Origin: Pedobacter sp. UBA1654
Lineage (GTDB): Bacteria > Bacteroidota > Bacteroidia > Sphingobacteriales > Sphingobacteriaceae
DNA: 5,460 nucleotides
Direction of reading: 5' to 3'
NCBI GenBank assembly: GCA_002320935.1
Contig: DCLG01000051.1
Span: 14,561-20,020, forward strand
Of this stretch, positions 1 through 5,460 are shown piece after piece. Position numbers and translations under genes: made by a program. How positions within the stretch are numbered: position 1 is the stretch's first letter; the number at the start of each line of letters is the position of its first letter. The notes under the pieces are model-generated. The model ran no database searches and had not been told where the DNA came from. It worked only from the letters and a program-made list of their open reading frames with translations.

Positions 1-839
1 GGGCCATGCTGAGCTTTCTAAATTCGTTGGAAGATAAAAGCACAATTGAGGCGTTGGTGACATTGGGTCTAAATCACGAACAACAGCATCAGGAATTACT
101 TTGGTACGATATCAAGTACATTCTTGGCCATAACCCCTTATTTCCAAAATATGATTTGACTGGAATTGACACCAACTTAAAGGTTCAGGAGCCTGGTTGG
201 ACACATATCGAAGCGGGTGTGTATGATATCGGATACAAAGGCAAAGACTTTCACTTCGATAATGAAAGATCAAACCATCGGGTATTTATTGAAGAAACAT
301 ACGTTTCAAATTCCCTGATTTCAAACGGCGAATATCTTAATTTCATGGAGGATGGAGGTTACGAGAATTTCAAACACTGGCATGCTGAAGGCTGGGAGTG
401 GCTGAAGTCTAACCAGGTTAAAGCACCTTTGTACTGGTATAGGATGGACGGGGAGTGGTATCGTTACGATCTCAGTGGTTTAAATTTACTCAAAATGGAT
501 GAACCCGTGATGCATGTTTCGTTTTACGAGGCCTGGGCTTATGCACAATGGAGTGGTATGCGGCTACCCACAGAATATGAGTGGGAAGTAGCTGCTACAC
601 AATTTAGCTGGGGAAGACTATGGGAATGGACGGAAAGTGCGTACCTTCCTTATCCGGGATTTAAGCGAGTCCCTGGCCCGATTGGAGAATACAAGGGTAA
701 GTTTATGGTTAATCAGAAAGTTTTAAGAGGTGCTTCGATCGCAACGCCTAACGGCCATAGCAGATTAACATACCGCAATTTTTTTCATCCACATTTACAA
801 TGGATGTTTAGTGGAATTAGATTAGCAAAGAATGAATGA
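1..839 (+). CDS. egtB: EgtB-type hercynine sulfoxide synthase (ergothioneine biosynthesis), 5' end cut by window
   Basis: A non-heme iron enzyme that couples hercynine, O2 and a thiol (gamma-glutamylcysteine or cysteine) to form the sulfoxide precursor of ergothioneine; expected to be cytosolic. Counting from the ATG at 6, residues 24-30 (HEQQHQE) are the HX3HXE motif that ends the DinB-like domain and supplies two of the three iron-binding histidines. The formylglycine-generating-enzyme-like domain follows: RLPTEYEWE at 186-194, WEWTESAYLPYPGF at 206-219, VLRGAS at 239-244, YRNFF at 256-260, FSGIRLA at 268-274. The family is usually about 380-430 residues and only 277 follow this ATG. The reading frame is open to position 1 and the third iron histidine must lie upstream, so the ATG at 6 is internal and the gene is partial. 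The mycobacterial Asp/Arg gamma-glutamylcysteine-binding pair is replaced by F260 and L264, suggesting cysteine as donor (inference). The stop overlaps the next gene by 8 bases. OvoA is less likely because the methyltransferase is a separate gene. Confidence 0.9.
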   Translation, partial: AMLSFLNSLEDKSTIEALVTLGLNHEQQHQELLWYDIKYILGHNPLFPKYDLTGIDTNLKVQEPGWTHIEAGVYDIGYKGKDFHFDNERSNHRVFIEETYVSNSLISNGEYLNFMEDGGYENFKHWHAEGWEWLKSNQVKAPLYWYRMDGEWYRYDLSGLNLLKMDEPVMHVSFYEAWAYAQWSGMRLPTEYEWEVAATQFSWGRLWEWTESAYLPYPGFKRVPGPIGEYKGKFMVNQKVLRGASIATPNGHSRLTYRNFFHPHLQWMFSGIRLAKNE

Positions 840-1773
840 CCAGTTTTTATCTGATGTACTTAGCGGTTTAAGTTCAAACCCAAAAAAGTTGAGTTCAAAA
901 TATTTCTATGATTCGAAGGGTGATGCGCTATTTCAGAAGATTATGCATACAGAAGCGTATTATCTCACGCGTTGTGAACAAGAAATATTTGAGCAACGTT
1001 CTCAGGAAATTGCCGGACGACTAATTTACGATTTGGACACTTTCGACTTATTAGAGCTAGGTGCTGGTGATGCGTCGAAAACCAGGCTTCTTCTGCAAGA
1101 ACTTTTAGATCAAAAGGCCGAGTTTACTTATATGCCGATTGATATCTCAAGTTCAATGATTAACTTTCTGGAGCGCGATCTTCCCACCAAAGTGCCTGGG
1201 CTGAAGCTTGTCGGATTGTGTGGCGAGTACTTTCAAATGCTGAATAAGGTTAAAAGCCAAGCCCATCGACGGAAGGTGGTTTTGTTTCTTGGAGGAAATA
1301 TTGGAAATATGGATCTGCAGGAAGCCCGATTATTCTGTCATGACTTGCACTCGTCTTTGAACAAAGGTGATTATGTATTGATCGGATTTGATCTAAGGAA
1401 AAATCCCCATGCAATTTTTAAGGCCTATAATGACGATGAAGGATTGACAAAGGCTTTCAATTTGAATTTGTTAACCCGTATCAATACCGAACTGGGTGCT
1501 GATATCCAGCTTGGTAAATTTGAGCACTATAACAGTTATGACCCTTCAACAGGTGCATGTAAAAGTTATCTTTATAGTATGGAAGCGCAGCAGTTCAGCG
1601 TCGCAGATAATACCTTTCAATTAGCCGAACATGAAGTCATAGATATGGAAATCTCTCAAAAATATTCTCTCGAAGAAATAAATGAACTGGGGAATGAGAG
1701 TAACTTTGGAGTTGTAGAAACGTATTTTGATACTAAAAGATGGTTTCTAGACATTCTATGGCAGGTAAACTAA
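832..1773 (+). CDS. egtD: L-histidine N(alpha)-methyltransferase (EgtD-type)
   Basis: Transfers three methyl groups from SAM to the alpha-amino group of histidine, giving hercynine, the first step of ergothioneine synthesis; cytosolic. At 313 residues it is close to the usual family length (about 320). The N-terminal part has KYFYDSKGDALF (23-34) and EAYYLTR (41-47), which carry the tyrosines lining the histidine pocket. The SAM-binding glycine loop is ELGAGDASKTR (75-85), followed by PIDIS (102-106). FLGGNIGN (152-159) supplies the substrate-binding Asn. KAYNDDEGLTKAFNLNLL (197-214) and MEIS (272-275) match the family's Tyr and the Glu-x-Ser pair that fix the imidazole. With these residues present, histidine is the likely substrate rather than another amine. 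The ATG at 832 lies inside the end of egtB (shared bases ATGAATGA), so translation is probably coupled. The 3' end overlaps the lycopene cyclase frame. It is complete, with no sign of damage. Confidence 0.92.
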   Translation: MNDQFLSDVLSGLSSNPKKLSSKYFYDSKGDALFQKIMHTEAYYLTRCEQEIFEQRSQEIAGRLIYDLDTFDLLELGAGDASKTRLLLQELLDQKAEFTYMPIDISSSMINFLERDLPTKVPGLKLVGLCGEYFQMLNKVKSQAHRRKVVLFLGGNIGNMDLQEARLFCHDLHSSLNKGDYVLIGFDLRKNPHAIFKAYNDDEGLTKAFNLNLLTRINTELGADIQLGKFEHYNSYDPSTGACKSYLYSMEAQQFSVADNTFQLAEHEVIDMEISQKYSLEEINELGNESNFGVVETYFDTKRWFLDILWQVN

Positions 1774-2936
1774 AAGAACAATTATTTTGTGATATACTAA
1801 TTTGCGGTGCTGGCCTGGCTGGTCTTAGTTTAGTTTATCGTGCTTTAAAAAGCGGAAAATGGAACGATCAGCAAATTATTTTGATCGACCCTTCAGAGAA
1901 AGTTGAAAATGATAGAACGTGGTCATTCTGGAAAGAAGAACATCTGGAATTTGACGAGTTAATCTTCAAAAGCTGGGACAAACTGTTTGTTTTCTCAAAT
2001 AATGGAGAAAGAATTCCACTAAATAGCGGATCTTATACTTACAACTCGATCAGGAGCCTGGATTTTTACAGGCATGTTTTAGCTTTTCTGAGTCTCAAAT
2101 CAAATGTGCGGTTCATTAAGGAAGAAGTAATAGGACTACACTCAGAACCTAGCGTCTGCATTGCCAAGACAGCAAGGTATCACATCCAATCCTCTTATGC
2201 ATATAACTCAATTTTCAAAAAGCCCCTGGTTACTACAAAGCACCAGTATTTTCTTCAGCATTTCAAGGGAGTTGTTATAAGATCATCTGAACTCTCGATG
2301 CAGCTCAATGATGGGTACTTGATGGACTACCGGACGCCACAAACCCATGGGACGACATTTTTCTATACACTTCCATTAAGTGCGGAAACGTGCTTTGTTG
2401 AATACACATTGTTTTCAAAATCCCTTTTAATTGCTGAGGCGTATGATGAAGCAATAAAGAACTACATCAGGGATGTGCTTAAGTTATCGACTTATGAAGT
2501 AGAAGATACGGAATTTGGGGTAATACCGATGACTGATTTTGTCTTTCCGCGATATGAAGGACGGATTGTGAACATTGGAACCATTGGTGGAGACACCCGT
2601 GGCGCTACAGGTTACACTTTTACAAATGTTCAAAAGACGATCTCAGCAATATTAGCTGCTTGGACACCTGGTAAGTTGACCTTTCCTTTAAAGCCTACTA
2701 TGCACTGGAAACATCGATTATATGATTCGATATTGTTAAATGTGCTGGATGGCCAAGAATATGCAGGACACCGGCTTTTTTGTGACTTGTTCAGAAATAC
2801 GGCTGCACATCATGTATTCAGGTTTCTTGACGCGGAAACGAGTTTATTAGGAGACATGCATATTATTTTAAGTTTACGGCCGCTACCTTTTTTACGTGGA
2901 CTTGGAAAAGTGGTTAAAGCAAAACTTTTCGGTTAA
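1740..2936 (+). CDS. crtY: Lycopene beta-cyclase family protein (CrtY-type flavoprotein)
   Basis: Predicted to cyclise the psi-ends of lycopene to beta-ionone rings (beta-carotene) in a redox-neutral, flavin-dependent reaction at the inner membrane. It has 398 residues, typical of CrtY. A dinucleotide-binding motif near the N-terminus (DILICGAGLAGLS, 18-30) ends its strand-helix-strand unit at LID (48-50). Then come the family signature DRTWSFW (58-64), QHFKG (173-177), MDYRTPQ (195-201), FVEYTLFS (219-226, the counterpart of the plant FLEET motif with its acidic residue E221), EFGVIPMTD (258-266) and NIGTIGGDTRGATGYTF (278-294). The start could be ATG 1740 (34-base overlap with egtD) or ATG 1758 (16-base overlap). 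Neither has a clear ribosome binding site, and either leaves the flavin motif intact. No other carotenoid gene is in view, so beta- versus other end-ring products cannot be decided. Its stop lies two bases before a terminator hairpin, so it ends the operon. Confidence 0.88.
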   Translation: MVSRHSMAGKLKEQLFCDILICGAGLAGLSLVYRALKSGKWNDQQIILIDPSEKVENDRTWSFWKEEHLEFDELIFKSWDKLFVFSNNGERIPLNSGSYTYNSIRSLDFYRHVLAFLSLKSNVRFIKEEVIGLHSEPSVCIAKTARYHIQSSYAYNSIFKKPLVTTKHQYFLQHFKGVVIRSSELSMQLNDGYLMDYRTPQTHGTTFFYTLPLSAETCFVEYTLFSKSLLIAEAYDEAIKNYIRDVLKLSTYEVEDTEFGVIPMTDFVFPRYEGRIVNIGTIGGDTRGATGYTFTNVQKTISAILAAWTPGKLTFPLKPTMHWKHRLYDSILLNVLDGQEYAGHRLFCDLFRNTAAHHVFRFLDAETSLLGDMHIILSLRPLPFLRGLGKVVKAKLFG

Positions 2937-2938
2937 AC

Positions 2939-2969
2939 AAAAGGTCGCTCATTTCTGAACGACCTTTTT
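2939..2969. terminator. Probable bidirectional intrinsic terminator between converging genes
   Basis: The 9-bp perfect stem AAAAGGTCG (2939-2947) pairs with CGACCTTTT (2960-2968). An inner 3-bp TCA/TGA extension (2949-2951 with 2956-2958) closes a four-base loop. On the + strand the stem runs into a T-run (2965-2969), ending the egtB-egtD-crtY unit two bases after the cyclase stop. On the - strand the stem is followed by TTTTGTTT, so it can also end the outer membrane protein gene, whose stop codon is at 2988-2990. Confidence 0.85.
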
Positions 2970-2987
2970 CTGTAAATCGGGTTTTGT

Positions 2988-4322
2988 TTAGAACAATGTA
3001 AATTCAACCCTTCTATTTTTTTGACGACCTTCTGCGTCGGCATTAGATGCAATCGGCTGGTTAGGTCCGTAACCTGTAGCTTCGATTCTTGAAGCGTTTG
3101 CCCCTTTAGATACTAAGTACGCTTTTACAGCTTCTGCACGATCTTTAGACAATCTCAAGTTCAAGGCCATTGAGCCAGAATTATCAGTGTGTCCTGCTAA
3201 CTTAAGGCTGAAATTCTTTTCAACTAAAAGTGCTGCGACTCTATCCAATGTAGAATGTGATTTTGAACGGATTGTTGCTTTGCCTAGATCGAATTCCAAG
3301 TTTCTAATTGCCTCATCAACAACTTTACGATCAGCTTCAGTGACAATAACACGTTCTCTTACTACTTGTGCTGGTGCTTTCAGTGGACATCCTGAACCAT
3401 CTACTACGGTTCCTGCCGGAGTGCCCTGGCACTTGTCGAATTTATTTGCTACACCATCATTATCATCGTCAGCAAGGTCCTGCATAAGCGCTTCTCTATC
3501 TCTTGCAGCATTTTGCTCCTGAGTAGATAATGCTCTTCTCAGTTCTGCACTTTCGGCAGCAGATGCTTCCCTTAATGCAGCTACTGCGCTGTAGTTTGCA
3601 AGTTGAGAAGTGCCTTTCTTGCCAAGGGCAATTTCAATACCTGCATGGGCGTAGGAGAAATTATCGTTTCTGTTACCCGCAACGTAACCATCAAAATTAT
3701 CGTCTTTAACAAAATTCACGGTATATCCTAAATCCAGGTTAACAGTCTTGGTAAGACCAAATTTCAAACCAGCACCGATCGGAACAAACCAATCCTCTGT
3801 GTAGCCTCTACCGCCTCCAGCAATACCAGCTGTTTCTGCATTTGAAGACATATAACCGATACCACCAGTTACATAAGGTGAAAGCACACTGCGCTTCTGA
3901 TTCATGCTTAAGTTGGCGATTGTGAAATTACCACTGATACTTGCTGCCCATTCCACGTGCGATTTAAATCTCGAATCTGCTATTTCCGTTCCGGTATTTG
4001 CAAGTGTTGATGGCGTTGTAGCTCTCAATCCTTCAACATTACCCGCTAAGAAATTAGCCTGAATACCAAAAGATGGGATAATTTGTTTTTTGATGTAACC
4101 ACCGTAACCCCAGTTTTCAGTTGGTGTGCTGAAATCATTATTCTTACCTCTGAAAATGGTATGCGGAGATAACATACCTCCATTTAGTCCGATTGACCAA
4201 GTACGAAAATCTTTTTTAGAAAATCTATCGATAGATTCAGGTGTAGACTCCTGAGCAAATAACCCGGACGATATTCCTACTAAGGACAATATCATTGCCG
4301 ATTTTGTAATTTTTGAATTCAT
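2988..4322 (-). CDS. OmpA-family outer membrane protein (beta-barrel, TSP3 linker, peptidoglycan-binding domain)
   Basis: A structural outer membrane protein that ties the outer membrane to peptidoglycan. It has 444 residues and is complete. A signal peptide (1-23) with basic n-region MNSKITK, hydrophobic core and LFA|Q cleavage site is followed by a beta-barrel-like region (about 41-235) with alternating Gly/aromatic strands, such as GGIGYM (153-158) and VNLDLGYTVNF (194-204), ending in IEIALG. Next is a charged, Ala/Glu-rich stretch likely to be helical or coiled coil (about 243-283). The acidic, cysteine-bearing segment DDDNDGVANKFDKCQGTP (285-302) to GSGCPL (309-314) is a thrombospondin type-3 calcium-binding motif. 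The C-terminal OmpA domain (about 325-444) contains GHTDNSG (377-383) and LSKDRAEAV (391-399). D380 and R395 match the residues that hold diaminopimelate, and NRRVEF (436-441) ends the fold. The start ATG at 4320-4322 gives an ideal signal peptide. It is transcribed towards the cyclase and shares its terminator. Specific cargo or function is unknown. Confidence 0.93.
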   Translation of the reverse strand: MNSKITKSAMILSLVGISSGLFAQESTPESIDRFSKKDFRTWSIGLNGGMLSPHTIFRGKNNDFSTPTENWGYGGYIKKQIIPSFGIQANFLAGNVEGLRATTPSTLANTGTEIADSRFKSHVEWAASISGNFTIANLSMNQKRSVLSPYVTGGIGYMSSNAETAGIAGGGRGYTEDWFVPIGAGLKFGLTKTVNLDLGYTVNFVKDDNFDGYVAGNRNDNFSYAHAGIEIALGKKGTSQLANYSAVAALREASAAESAELRRALSTQEQNAARDREALMQDLADDDNDGVANKFDKCQGTPAGTVVDGSGCPLKAPAQVVRERVIVTEADRKVVDEAIRNLEFDLGKATIRSKSHSTLDRVAALLVEKNFSLKLAGHTDNSGSMALNLRLSKDRAEAVKAYLVSKGANASRIEATGYGPNQPIASNADAEGRQKNRRVEFTLF

Positions 4323-4370
4323 GTTTTAACAGTTAGATGTGTATTAATAATCTTTACTGCTTAGGATTAT

Positions 4371-4438
4371 GTAATAACCCTGCCAAATAAAAAACAAGTT
4401 TTTTTAATATTTTAAGTTCTTATGAAGCAGGGGGTTAC
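4371..4438. repeat. Long-armed inverted repeat upstream of the outer membrane protein gene
   Basis: The left arm GTAATAACCCTGC (4371-4383) is nearly the reverse complement of the right arm GCAGGGGGTTAC (4427-4438). CCCTGC pairs with GCAGGG and GTAA with TTAC, separated by a small internal loop. The 43 bases between are very AT-rich and hold a second palindrome, AAAAAAC-AA-GTTTTTT (4389-4404). The nearer arm is about 49 bases upstream of the gene's start codon, in promoter or leader territory. It could be an operator for a dimeric regulator or a folded 5' leader. There is no T-run next to it, so it is not a typical terminator. The function is unknown. Confidence 0.5.
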
Positions 4439-4450
4439 TAGATAAGATTC

Positions 4451-4490
4451 AAAAAAAAGTCGGTAATAGCCATTTCGCTTGGCATTCCGA
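4451..4490 (-). terminator. Intrinsic terminator downstream of the beta-CASP nuclease gene
   Basis: Read on the - strand, TCGG-AAT-GCCA pairs with TGGC-T-ATT-A-CCGA: 11 base pairs with two single-base bulges and a seven-base loop (AGCGAAA). The stem is followed by C and eight T's (A-run 4451-4458 on the + strand). It lies about 75 bases after the nuclease stop codon and ahead of the ompA-like gene, so the two - strand genes are probably separate transcripts. Confidence 0.75.
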
Positions 4491-4564
4491 ATTGTGTATA
4501 ATATTTAGTACAAACAGTGACTTAACTTGGTTTTTTTAAACTAAATTTTCTATATAAACTCAAG

Positions 4565-5460
4565 CTACAATATATATCTGGTGCCTCTTACTGCAATAAC
4601 ACAATTATGGTTGAGTTCAGAAATGGCGCTTTGTAGGCTATCCATACTTTTGCGTTCACCGTGTACCAAAAAAATTTTCTTTAACTTATCAGTATCCTGG
4701 GTTTTTACAATATCCATAAGGTCGCTGTGATCACCATGTCCGCTAAGTAGATCTGTTTGTTTGATCGTGGCGTAAACCATGAGATCTCTACCACGTAGTC
4801 TGACGATCGGGTCGCCACGAAGTAGGCGGTTGCCCAAGGTACCCGGTGCGCAATAGCCAATAAAGAGGATGGTGCAATAGTAGTTTTGTATATTATGGAA
4901 TAAATGATCCTGAATTCGTCCACCTTCAAGCATCCCGGCAGAGGAAATTATAATACAAGGTTCATGATAATTTGAAATTGTGGCACTTTCCTTTTTATCC
5001 GTTATATAGGAAAGTGCTTCAAAATCAAATTCATCTCCCTGGGTTTTATAAAAATCCTGAGCCTCGTCGTTTACAAGATGGTGATGTTTTCTGTAAATGT
5101 CTGTGGCAAAATTAGCCATTGGGCTGTCTACAAAGATTTGCACCCGAGGTAACAGACCATTACTGAAGATTTTGTTCAGTGAGAAAACCAATGCTTGTGT
5201 ACGGCCGATGCTGAATGCAGGGATGATCAACCTTCCAGGGTTCTTGATACAAGCCTCCTTAATGGTTTCTACGAGTCTTTCTTCAAGAGATGAGTCCTTT
5301 GTATGATGTCTTCCGCCATAGGTAGATTCGAGCACCAAATAATCGACAGCAGGTAATGGTTCCGGATTAACCAGAACGGGATAATTTTTTCTACCGATAT
5401 CACCAGAGAAGGCAATGGTCTTTTTAATGCCTTGATCATCAACCTCTATAATCGCGGCAG
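4565..5460 (-). CDS. Beta-CASP metallo-beta-lactamase-fold ribonuclease (CPSF73/YSH1-like), 5' end cut by window
   Basis: A predicted zinc-dependent RNA-processing nuclease (endo- and/or 5'-3' exonuclease), cytosolic. The frame is open from the stop at 4565 to the window edge, giving 297 visible residues of a family usually about 450 long. The missing N-terminus must carry the HxHxDH zinc motif. Counting from the first whole codon (5456-5458): FSGDIGR (17-23) has the metal-bridging Asp; LESTYGGRHH (43-52) is beta-CASP motif A with E44; IPAFSIGRTQ (79-88) and DSPMA (111-115) belong to the inserted beta-CASP domain; SSAGMLEGGR (172-181) and APGTLGNRLL (204-213) are family signatures; SGHGD (239-243) gives motif B His (H241); and FLVHGE (263-268) gives motif C His (H266) in the C-terminal RMMBL segment. 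A TTG at 5336-5338 could be taken for a start, but it falls inside motif A and is internal. RNA substrate unknown; some relatives are loosely annotated as mRNA 3'-end factors. Confidence 0.92.
   Translation of the reverse strand, partial: AAIIEVDDQGIKKTIAFSGDIGRKNYPVLVNPEPLPAVDYLVLESTYGGRHHTKDSSLEERLVETIKEACIKNPGRLIIPAFSIGRTQALVFSLNKIFSNGLLPRVQIFVDSPMANFATDIYRKHHHLVNDEAQDFYKTQGDEFDFEALSYITDKKESATISNYHEPCIIISSAGMLEGGRIQDHLFHNIQNYYCTILFIGYCAPGTLGNRLLRGDPIVRLRGRDLMVYATIKQTDLLSGHGDHSDLMDIVKTQDTDKLKKIFLVHGERKSMDSLQSAISELNHNCVIAVRGTRYIL

Larger units (their letters stand above)
4323..4564. other. AT-rich intergenic region with the outer membrane protein gene's promoter area
   Basis: This 242-base gap lies between two - strand genes and has no credible coding frame. 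It contains the nuclease terminator (4451-4490) and the inverted repeat (4371-4438). The promoter of the outer membrane protein gene must lie between that terminator and position 4323. No clean Bacteroidota TAnnTTTG -7 element is visible; the closest is TTTATTTG on the - strand at 4384-4391, one mismatch, with no good -33 partner. No Shine-Dalgarno sequence precedes the start codon; the leader ends in CTGTTAAAAC, an A-rich context common in this phylum. Confidence 0.45.

Noticed and set aside
6..839. Treating the ATG at 6 as the true start of a 277-residue EgtB
   Set aside because: The HX3HXE motif would be only 24 residues from the N-terminus, the rest of the DinB-like domain and one iron histidine would be missing, and the frame is open to the window edge.
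1..1773. An ovothiol (OvoA) locus
   Set aside because: OvoA fuses the sulfoxide synthase to a different methyltransferase. Here the methyltransferase is separate and has the EgtD histidine-binding residues.
3187..3522. A 111-codon frame on the + strand
   Set aside because: It lies opposite the OmpA-family gene, resembles no protein family and is explained by that gene's codon composition.
4384..4391. A -7 promoter element for the outer membrane protein gene (TTTATTTG on the - strand)
   Set aside because: It has one mismatch to TAnnTTTG, no well-spaced -33 element, and sits in an AT-rich stretch where such matches are expected by chance.
4503..4546. Inverted repeat ATTTAGT / ACTAAAT after the nuclease stop codon
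   Set aside because: The arms are only 7 AT-rich bases separated by 30 bases without further pairing, so chance is likely; the better terminator is at 4451-4490.
4705..4929. A 74-codon frame on the - strand
   Set aside because: It is an out-of-frame reading of the well-supported nuclease gene.
5097..5306. A 69-codon frame on the + strand
   Set aside because: It lies opposite the nuclease coding region and has no family signal.

Overview
The window has about 40% GC, almost no Shine-Dalgarno sequences, an OmpA-type porin with a thrombospondin-3 linker, and a carotenoid cyclase of the CrtY type. Together these suggest a member of the Bacteroidota (Sphingobacteriales or Cytophagales-like). That placement is an inference from protein style only.

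Left half, + strand (1-2936): three genes with overlapping ends form what looks like one transcription unit. The first is the C-terminal two thirds of an EgtB-type hercynine sulfoxide synthase, cut by the window start. The second is a complete EgtD-type histidine N-alpha-trimethyltransferase (832-1773). The third is a complete CrtY-type lycopene cyclase (1740-2936). EgtD would make hercynine from histidine and SAM, and EgtB would join hercynine to a thiol donor on the way to ergothioneine. Lycopene cyclase closes the beta-ionone rings of carotenoids. Both products are known antioxidants, one soluble and one membrane-bound, so the overlaps suggest co-expression of two protective pathways. EgtB lacks the Asp/Arg pair that binds gamma-glutamylcysteine in the mycobacterial enzyme, so it may use free cysteine. 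No egtA, egtC or egtE is visible.

Middle (2937-2987): a strong hairpin with a T-run on one side and an A-rich flank on the other lies between two converging genes and probably stops transcription from both sides.

Right half, - strand: a complete OmpA-family outer membrane protein (2988-4322), preceded by a 242-bp gap, then a beta-CASP metallo-beta-lactamase-fold ribonuclease (4565 to beyond the window end). The gap holds a terminator for the nuclease gene (4451-4490) and a separate long-armed inverted repeat upstream of ompA (4371-4438). These two genes therefore look independently transcribed.

I see no RNA genes, insertion sequences, CRISPR arrays or other mobile elements. All families here are known. 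The least ordinary features are the ergothioneine-carotenoid gene arrangement, the predicted thiol-donor preference of EgtB and the inverted repeat ahead of ompA.
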